From contig RXJC01000602.1 of assembly GCA_003963435.1 (NCBI GenBank), forward strand, positions 1 to 39,161: a stretch of 39,161 nucleotides of DNA, given 5' to 3'. The DNA comes from Bradyrhizobiaceae bacterium. GTDB lineage: Bacteria; Pseudomonadota; Alphaproteobacteria; Rhizobiales; Xanthobacteraceae. Every line of letters begins with the position of its first letter. Position 1 is the first letter of the stretch. The position numbers and the translations under genes are program-made. The notes under the pieces were generated by a model. It was not told the DNA's origin. It saw only the letters and a list, made by a program, of their open reading frames with translations, and ran no database searches. Shown piece after piece: positions 34,301-39,161 of the stretch.

Positions 34301-34573
34301 TGACAGTCCGGTCTTGGTGAGCGATCGCATTTCCCGCAGGCCCGGCTGACCACCCATGCTGCGCTCGATGGGCAGCGTCACAAGACGCTCGATTTCCTCT
34401 GGCGCCAGGGCAGGAACAGTCGTGTTGATCTGCACCTGCACGCCTGTGATGTCGGGAATGACATCGATTTGCAGATTCACGAAAGACCAGATTCCAAGAC
34501 CAGCGATCAGCAAAGCGATGATCATCACCGTGGCTGGTCGACCGGTTGTCCATTCCAGAATCCGCCGCGTCAT
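31343..34573 (-). CDS. czcA: CzcA-type heavy-metal RND efflux pump
   Basis: A 1076-residue HME-RND transporter of normal length: helix 1 (RPATVMIIALLIAGLGIWSF), porter loops and twelve helices. Helix 4 reads LDFGLVVDGAIVVVEN with D402, D408 and E415 at the same numbers as in Cupriavidus CzcA; this DFG-DGA-EN form belongs to Zn/Co/Cd (or Co/Ni) pumps, while Cu/Ag pumps lack the first Asp. It expels metal through an outer-membrane factor driven by protons. The start overlaps czcC (ATGA). No membrane fusion protein gene is present, although the complex normally needs one. Confidence 0.95.
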   Translation of the reverse strand: MTRRILEWTTGRPATVMIIALLIAGLGIWSFVNLQIDVIPDITGVQVQINTTVPALAPEEIERLVTLPIERSMGGQPGLREMRSLTKTGLSQVTLIYQDGTDQLRARQFVNERLSAVRDMLPAGSSPRLAPITTGLGEIWYYTLEWAQPPSDLDERQQLMELFEAQEYIVRPMLRAIEGVADVNSNGGLERQFVIEPDLKKLTTAGITPSELAQAVGANVANAGGGTITKNGQRFTVRTEARVTTAEMIRALPVKFAGGVRPLTVADLATVTIGHAPRDGAATTNGKETVLGTVMMLVGQNSRDVARRVDAQLPNLRAALPKGMILQVQYDRSELVDRTIATVERNLGEGALLVAVVLLIVVGNWRAAFIVASVIPLAFLMMISGMHALGISGNLMSLGALDFGLVVDGAIVVVENTLRLMGEAQRLKGRELTADERRRIVINAAGGVARPVFFGMAIIALVYVPVLSLGGVEGKLFQPMAQAVMLALAAALIVTFTLVPALCARLLRGEKVRQPSVSEKEDSLPEITADNHITHNGGFAGLVIRGYRPVLDFALRHPAALLVPSAVLLAVALRIFLTLGSQFTPRLDEGSITAMVYKPVGMSLDRSLEIEQQTEREILRRFPQVTRTFSRIGTSAVATDPMPPNENDLYIFYKPLDQWPQGPDMPRNKSELVAAIEKAATALAPEQSFLFAQPIEMRFNEMLEGTRADLSVKIFGDDYDVLERLAAQAREELQGVPGTANAAFEAASRTHSVVVEINHDAMVRLGLGTAEVNRAIASAIGGDEVGFIADGEHRHAIVVRMPESLRADTKSILSLPLRVGASGLVPLDRVASLREMRTVEPILHDNGKRRAALMVNLNTSDIEGYVTAARARLDGKLALPESYRIEFGGQFRQLEAARARLMIVVPAALLMIFLLVYSALGSVRHAAVVYTGIPFAITGGVLALWLRDMPFSITAAIGFIAVSGIAMLNGLVLIDHINALRRKLPVIEAVRQAATDRLRPVLSTAMVAGIGFVPMAISQGAGAEVQRPLATVVIGGVLSSTVLTLLLLPAIYRWMERRSAAVVEREKQPLEVEVSA

Positions 34574-35844
34574 CGGGACACGCCGTCGAAGCTGCGGCCG
34601 CCATTGAGCGCCCGAAGTTGAAGCATCGCTTCCATAGCCTCACGTCGCGTGTCGAGCAGAGCCGACAGCGCGTCCAGATACTGGCGCTGCATCTCGACGT
34701 AAGTTGCGATCGGGATCGCTCCCTGGCGATAACTATCGGCGGCGGCGGTAGCTGCGGCCGCAAATTTCTCGGTGGCCCCGGCTGGCCAGCCCGCAAGGGC
34801 TCGACGCTTCGCCTCGTAGTAGGCTGCCTGTTCGTAAACCTGCCTCGCGATCCGTCGGTTGGCGGCGAGCAGGGCCGCATCGCCCTGGGATTGACGGCTC
34901 AACTCCTGTGCGAGGCCAGCAGCCTGGCTATTCCAAAGCGGCAACGTCGTCGTCAGCCGTATGCCGAAATTGGTCTCGCGGCTGTCTGACTTCGCGCGAT
35001 TGAAGTAGGGACCGACTGAGACGTTCGGCACACGCGCTGCTTGTGCGAGGTCAACGCGCAACCCTTGCTGCTGCAATTGCGCGCGCAGCGACTGAATCTC
35101 GAAATTGTTGATGCCAGCTTGTTGCGCCATGCGCTCGACCGACGGAAGGCCGGGCAGCGTGATATCGGGCGGAGCAATGCGGAGCCGCGCTTTGAGCGGC
35201 GCGCCGCGAAGTTGATTCAGTTCGTAGACGATCGTGCTGGTCTCGGAATCAGCTATCGCGGCATTTCGCTCCGCCGTGATGGCACCCGCATCCAGAATGG
35301 CCGTGTCCAGCGTGGTGGCGATGCCCGCCGGATCCCGCTGCTCCACAACGCGTGCAAGCTCGCGCATCCGCGCGGCAACGTCGCGTGCCGCGGCGGCTTT
35401 CCGCTCGGCCGCGAACAAGGCATATCCCAAAGAGCGTGCCCGGCTTGCGAGCGTTGCGTCGAATTGCGCAAGACCGAGCCGCGCCAGCGCGATCTGATGC
35501 TCGGCGATGGCGCGACGGAGCGCCCCGCGTCCGGCAAAGTCGAGCGGCTGCATAATCGACAAGCCATATGTCGGCCCGGCGCCTTTCGGTGCACCTGTCA
35601 GGCCGTCGGCCATCCGGCGTTCGCCTAACTCGAATGCAGCTTCAGGGTCCGGCAGGCGATCAGCCGCGTCGCGCTCAACACCTGCAAGCCCGATCTGCTG
35701 GAAATAAAAGCGTCGTTCGGGGTTACTTGCCACGACGGAATTGGCAAGTGCATCAATCGACAGCACGGCGGCCTGCTGAGCGAAGGCTGGGGTCACCAAG
35801 ATAATTGTTGATATGCGAACGATTATCAGGAGCAATTTTAACAT
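34570..35844 (-). CDS. czcC: CzcC-type outer-membrane efflux factor (TolC family)
   Basis: A 424-residue exported protein: signal peptide (LLLIIVRISTIILVTPAFA), then two repeated helical OEP domains (LPDPEAAFELGERRM; YGLSIMQPLDFAGRGALRRA; RVPNVSVGPYFNRAKSD; LTTTLPLWNSQAAGLA), as in CzcC/CusC. It forms the trimeric outer-membrane duct for CzcA. The ATG at 35844 or a GTG at 35862 may start it. In most systems czcB lies between czcC and czcA; here the two overlap directly. Divergent from the PhoP/PhoQ-like genes across a gap of about 110 bases. Confidence 0.92.
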   Translation of the reverse strand: MLKLLLIIVRISTIILVTPAFAQQAAVLSIDALANSVVASNPERRFYFQQIGLAGVERDAADRLPDPEAAFELGERRMADGLTGAPKGAGPTYGLSIMQPLDFAGRGALRRAIAEHQIALARLGLAQFDATLASRARSLGYALFAAERKAAAARDVAARMRELARVVEQRDPAGIATTLDTAILDAGAITAERNAAIADSETSTIVYELNQLRGAPLKARLRIAPPDITLPGLPSVERMAQQAGINNFEIQSLRAQLQQQGLRVDLAQAARVPNVSVGPYFNRAKSDSRETNFGIRLTTTLPLWNSQAAGLAQELSRQSQGDAALLAANRRIARQVYEQAAYYEAKRRALAGWPAGATEKFAAAATAAADSYRQGAIPIATYVEMQRQYLDALSALLDTRREAMEAMLQLRALNGGRSFDGVSR

Positions 35845-35957
35845 TGGCACGAGTCTCAACACTGACTTCTAGACGCCTGATTGCCACGCTAGTCTGAACA
35901 CAAGCTGTCAGCGTAAATGCAGGTTGATCCAGTATCGGACTGCAGCAATCAGGAGAC
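35845..35957. promoter_or_regulatory. Divergent promoter region, czcCA versus PhoPQ-like genes
   Basis: About 113 bases separate oppositely transcribed units, so both promoters are here, and the regulator encoded at 35958 probably binds it. No clear direct repeat could be assigned as its site by eye. Confidence 0.5.
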
Positions 35958-36617
35958 ATGACCATTCGCATTCTTCTTGTCGAAGACGATCAGGACATTG
36001 GCGCCCGCCTGAAGGAAGGGTTGGCCAGCTTTGGCTTTGTCGTTGAGCATGTGGAAGATGGTGAGCACGCCCTTTCCTTCGCGCTGCAAGAAGAATTCGA
36101 CGCGATCGTTCTCGATCTCGGTTTACCCGGCCTGTCAGGCATCGAGGTCTTACGGAGGTTGCGACGTACCGGGGCCGCCACACCGGTCCTGATCCTGACG
36201 GCGCGCAGCAGCTGGACTGAGAAGGTGGAAGGTCTCAATGCAGGGGCTGATGACTATGTGGCGAAGCCGTTTCACGTCGACGAAGTCGCAGCTCGCCTGC
36301 GCGCGCTGATGCGGCGCGTCGCGGGCCAAGCCACCTCCGAATTGCGCCACGGAGATATCGTGCTTGACCCCGTTGCCGGCACCGCCAATGTTGCGGGCCA
36401 GCCGATCGAATTGACGGCACAGGAATTTCGCCTGCTCCACCTCTTCCTGCATCGCGTCGGCCGCGTCGTGACGCAAGCCGAGTTGCTCGACCATCTCTAC
36501 GGCCTGAATGAGGAACGCAGCTCGAATACGATCGAGGTCTATGTCGGTCGGCTGCGACGCAAAATCGGCCGCGATACCATCAGGACCCTGCGCGGTCTGG
36601 GCTACAGGTTCGGCTGA
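35958..36617 (+). CDS. PhoP/CzcR-like response regulator (OmpR family)
   Basis: A 219-residue regulator: receiver with ILLVEDDQDI, phosphoacceptor D53 (IVLDLGLPG) and Lys103 (VAKPFHVDEV), then a winged-helix effector (ELTAQEFRLLHLFL, SNTIEVYVGRLRRKIG, IRTLRGLGYRFG). The segment LTARSSWTEKVEGLNAGADD closely follows enterobacterial PhoP (LTARESWQDKV). It has an AGGAG ribosome site, and its stop shares a base with the kinase start. It is divergent from czcCA, which it probably controls (inference). Confidence 0.95.
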   Translation: MTIRILLVEDDQDIGARLKEGLASFGFVVEHVEDGEHALSFALQEEFDAIVLDLGLPGLSGIEVLRRLRRTGAATPVLILTARSSWTEKVEGLNAGADDYVAKPFHVDEVAARLRALMRRVAGQATSELRHGDIVLDPVAGTANVAGQPIELTAQEFRLLHLFLHRVGRVVTQAELLDHLYGLNEERSSNTIEVYVGRLRRKIGRDTIRTLRGLGYRFG

Positions 36618-37963
36618 TGGTCAGAAGTCTGCGCGCCCGGCTGCTGGTTGGCGTTATTCTCACGACCGTGACAGGTATCGCTGTCGCTGGCGTTTCGATT
36701 TCCGCGCTGTTCCGGGCGCACGTCACGGAGCTTGTCAATGCCGAGCTGATCGGTCATCTCGACGAGCTCGAAGGTCTGTTGGCCCGCACGGCCGACGGAC
36801 ATGTCGCTCTGGCACAAAGGCTCAGTGATCCGCGCTTCGCGCAGCCCGGGACTGGCTATTACTGGCAGGTGAGCGATCGCAACGGCATCGTCCTACAATC
36901 AGCCTCCCTCGAACCGCAACGGCGTTTTCCGCCACCCGCGCGGGGGGCGGATCGGCAGCTTACTCGCTCAGTCGAAGCTGGCCCGGCTGGTGAGCCGATG
37001 ATCGCATATGAGCGACCGTGGCAGACCGCTGAAAACGGTTACGTGCTTCAAATTGGCGCCGACCAGCGGATCGTCGATGATGTACTGAGACATTTTAATC
37101 AGGCGCTGGCCCTGTCACTCGGCACACTGGCAATAGCCCTAATTGGGGCCGGCACGTTGCAGGCCTGGTTTGGTCTGCGTCCCATGCGCCGTCTGCGCGA
37201 CGCGCTGGGCGACATTCGCGCGGGCAAAGCAGAAACCCTGCCTGGTGACTTCCCGTCCGAAGTTCGGCCGCTGGTCGATGATCTCAACGCTCTGATCGAC
37301 GCCAATACCCAGATGGTTCGCCGCGCCCGCACGCAGGCGGGCAATCTCGCGCATGGCCTGAAGACACCATTGGCCGTGCTGACGGACGAAGCGCGCCGGC
37401 TGCTCGCGAGAGGTGATACCGAGGGCGCCGCGGTCCTGACTCAGCAAACAGGGCGGATGCAGCGCCAGATTGATTTCCAGCTTGCCCGAGCCCGTGCCGC
37501 AGCCAACGCCGGCCTGCCTGGCGTCATCACGCAGGTCGAACCTGCCTTCGCATCAATAGCCGCGGCGATGCGGCGGCTCTATGCTCATCGTGAGCTGACG
37601 ATCGTCCATACAGCCGAGACGGAATTGCTTGCCGCCGTCGATCCCAACGACCTTGACGAGATGGTCGCCAACCTGGTCGATAATGCCTGCAAGTGGGCTC
37701 GTGGTGTTGTCTCGATCAAGGCTACGCGCGATACCCCGACGGGGCAGCTCCTTATTACGATCGTTGATGACGGGCCAGGCATCCCGGCTGATGCACTAAA
37801 CCGCGCGTTCGCCCCAGGCGAGCGGCTCGACGAGGCCAAACCGGGAAGCGGGCTCGGACTCGCAATCGTCCGCGATCTCGCCACACTGCACGGCGGCTCT
37901 GTCGAACTATCCAATGGCAGAAATGGAGGCCTTCACGCGGAGTTGCGGCTCCCATCAGCCTGA
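36617..37963 (+). CDS. PhoQ-like sensor histidine kinase
   Basis: A 448-residue kinase: helix 1 (residues about 9-31), a periplasmic sensor of about 130 residues (QPGTGYYWQVSDRNGIVLQS), helix 2 (about 163-185), HAMP-like linker, then the His box NLAHGLKTPLAVLTDEA with H246. The HxLKTPLAVL form is that of PhoQ. N (DEMVANLVDNACKWA), G1 (DDGPGIP) and G2 (GSGLGLAIV) boxes complete the ATPase domain. The periplasmic domain lacks an obvious acidic patch like that of PhoQ for Mg2+, so the ligand may be another metal (inference). Confidence 0.94.
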   Translation: MVRSLRARLLVGVILTTVTGIAVAGVSISALFRAHVTELVNAELIGHLDELEGLLARTADGHVALAQRLSDPRFAQPGTGYYWQVSDRNGIVLQSASLEPQRRFPPPARGADRQLTRSVEAGPAGEPMIAYERPWQTAENGYVLQIGADQRIVDDVLRHFNQALALSLGTLAIALIGAGTLQAWFGLRPMRRLRDALGDIRAGKAETLPGDFPSEVRPLVDDLNALIDANTQMVRRARTQAGNLAHGLKTPLAVLTDEARRLLARGDTEGAAVLTQQTGRMQRQIDFQLARARAAANAGLPGVITQVEPAFASIAAAMRRLYAHRELTIVHTAETELLAAVDPNDLDEMVANLVDNACKWARGVVSIKATRDTPTGQLLITIVDDGPGIPADALNRAFAPGERLDEAKPGSGLGLAIVRDLATLHGGSVELSNGRNGGLHAELRLPSA

Positions 37964-37994
37964 CAAGTTCAACGGCGTCTAGGTTGGGCGAGTT

Positions 37995-38690
37995 TCATCG
38001 TGGCCGCGTCGTCCGCGCACCATTCGACCTGAGCGATTCGGCGCGCTCGAAATCAGCATCCGCGCCGCTCTGATCTCCAGCGTTCGCTTTCATCGTTCCG
38101 CGTTCGAACAAGAAGGTCGGATTCTTCGGATCAGCCTTGATGACCAGATCATAATCCGCGATGGCACGATCAAAGAGTCCTTTACGCCCGAGTGCCTTCC
38201 CGCGATTATAATAGGCACCGAGGTAGTCAGTCCTCAGTTGTACGGCGCGATCGAAATCAGAAATCGCGCGATCAAGCTCTCCCTTGCTCATTAAAGCAAC
38301 GCCTCGGTTGTTGAGCGCGACATAGTAGTCGGGGGACAAACGAAGTGCTCGATCGTAATCCTCCATGGCACGGTCGATATCTCCACTCGACCGCAGCGCG
38401 ACACCGCGATTGTTATAAGCCGCCGCCAACTGGGTGATCATCCGCTCGCCTGCCTGGATAACCGCTGTGCATCCCCGGATCGAGCGATCGGGTACGATTT
38501 CGGCCGCATGCACGCACGAGTCCCAATCCTCGTCGCTCAAAGCTGATGTGGGCGACGAGTTAATTGCAAAGTACGCAATAAATATCGTTGTGCTCAATAA
38601 CGTAAGAGCACAACGCTTCCAGCGGGTGGTTCGCGCTAGGATCGATGCAGTTCGTGTTCTCGTATACAGCGGCGTAATGCAAATGAGCAA
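37995..38690 (-). CDS. Exported or membrane-anchored TPR protein
   Basis: A 231-residue protein with a hydrophobic N-terminal segment (CALTLLSTTIFIAYFAI, residues about 27-43), a Cys pair region (DSCVHAAEI, IRGCTAVI) and four to five tetratricopeptide repeats (AYNNRGVALRSSGDIDRAME; ALNNRGVALMSKGELDRAIS; AYYNRGKALGRKGLFDRAIA). Such proteins are protein-interaction scaffolds in the periplasm or envelope and are common in Bradyrhizobium. The start is a TTG at 38690 and is uncertain. Convergent with the PhoQ-like gene. Confidence 0.85.
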   Translation of the reverse strand: MLICITPLYTRTRTASILARTTRWKRCALTLLSTTIFIAYFAINSSPTSALSDEDWDSCVHAAEIVPDRSIRGCTAVIQAGERMITQLAAAYNNRGVALRSSGDIDRAMEDYDRALRLSPDYYVALNNRGVALMSKGELDRAISDFDRAVQLRTDYLGAYYNRGKALGRKGLFDRAIADYDLVIKADPKNPTFLFERGTMKANAGDQSGADADFERAESLRSNGARTTRPR

Positions 38691-39161
38691 AGAGTAGCCT
38701 CAAGTACGTGCATTATATTATTCCCAGTTTGTTCTCTAACAATCCTGTCTGAATTTTCCCTGACAATCGACGTTTGAGACATCCGATCTGGTCGCTTCCC
38801 GAACGAGAGTACACCCGTCGAGTGCTATAGAGATTACCAAGCGAGCGCCGTGCGTGCCATCCGACAGGGACAGATCCAAGACTCCCGGACTAAGCCTCAG
38901 TCTGGTAGCATGAAGACATCAGCGGTGTTTGATGTACTAGCAGCGGCAATCGACGGGACGGGATGGATCCGGACTCGGTCACGGGAGGGCAACGAGGAGC
39001 CGCTATCCGGAAGAAATCGTCCTGCAAGAATTGAACATCGCGCTCTGCGGCGCTGCCAACTTGAATGACCTCTGAAATATCTGGAGGTCAATACGGCGAA
39101 TTGCTCTGCAACGGCGCTCCGCAAATATGCAAGATATCAACCTAATATTAAGTTGGCGCGC
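38691..39161. other. Unassigned right end of the window
   Basis: About 470 bases upstream of the TPR gene. It begins AT-rich (the TPR promoter is expected near 38700-38760). Two weak opposed frames cover 38850-39124, neither with a ribosome site or a known family. Nothing further is supported. Confidence 0.45.

Noticed and set aside
31343..34573. Reading the RND pump as a CusA-type Cu/Ag exporter
   Set aside because: The helix 4 sequence keeps D402, D408 and E415 in the DFG-DGA-EN form of divalent-metal pumps.
38850..39124. Opposed small frames at the right end
   Set aside because: Neither has a ribosome site or similarity that I can recognise.
1..39161. CRISPR arrays, tRNA or rRNA genes, integrases, transposases and terminal repeats
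   Set aside because: None was seen on either strand; element borders must lie outside the window.

Overview
The window reads as part of an integrated or plasmid-borne conjugative element of an alphaproteobacterium. The GC-rich coding, the P-type (Trb) conjugation genes in the order traG-copG-trbBCDEJKLFGI-DUF2274, the two NodW/FixJ-style two-component pairs and several Bradyrhizobium-like small proteins point to Hyphomicrobiales, probably Nitrobacteraceae. The family is an inference; nothing in the window fixes a genus. No integrase, transposase, tRNA, rRNA or CRISPR array was seen, so the element's ends lie outside.

Layout. (1) 1-1486: the 3' end of traG (VirD4-type coupling protein) and a ribbon-helix-helix (CopG-like) gene. 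(2) 1487-8601: about 7.1 kb of cargo between copG and trbB, which are normally adjacent. Leftward runs an operon of an RcnR-like metal repressor, a membrane histidine kinase and a FixJ-like regulator. Rightward runs a HisE-like nucleotide pyrophosphatase, a SLOG (DUF2493) protein and a divergent Nramp transporter, followed by small unknown genes. (3) 8602-18451: a complete, tightly coupled trb mating-pair operon. (4) 18384-28263: leftward metal genes (mgtA, small ORFs, a double-barrel porin, mgtC, a second kinase/regulator pair and a LysR gene), plus a 98-residue unknown gene upstream. (5) 28264-30863: small genes, a PilZ protein and a VIT/CCC1-type Fe/Mn transporter. (6) 30864-37963: a czcC-czcA efflux pair with a Cys/His-rich exported protein, divergent from a PhoP/PhoQ-like system. 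(7) 37995-39161: a TPR protein and unassigned sequence.

How the genes may work together. Apart from transfer, almost everything recognisable concerns divalent cations: Mg2+ import (MgtA), MgtC, an Nramp paralogue that lost the usual transition-metal ligands, Fe/Mn handling (VIT), HME-type efflux (CzcA) and a Ni/Co-type repressor. Three two-component systems sit beside these modules. My reading is a mobile metal-homeostasis island. Its two related kinase/regulator pairs lie on either side of the transfer operon and each adjoins a different Mg/Mn-type transporter module. The most unusual points are the repressor-kinase-regulator operon with its twin G-tract operators, the DAGA/APW Nramp linked to HisE-like and SLOG proteins, the paired hairpins in the mgtA and trbB leaders, and a czcCA cluster without its membrane fusion protein.
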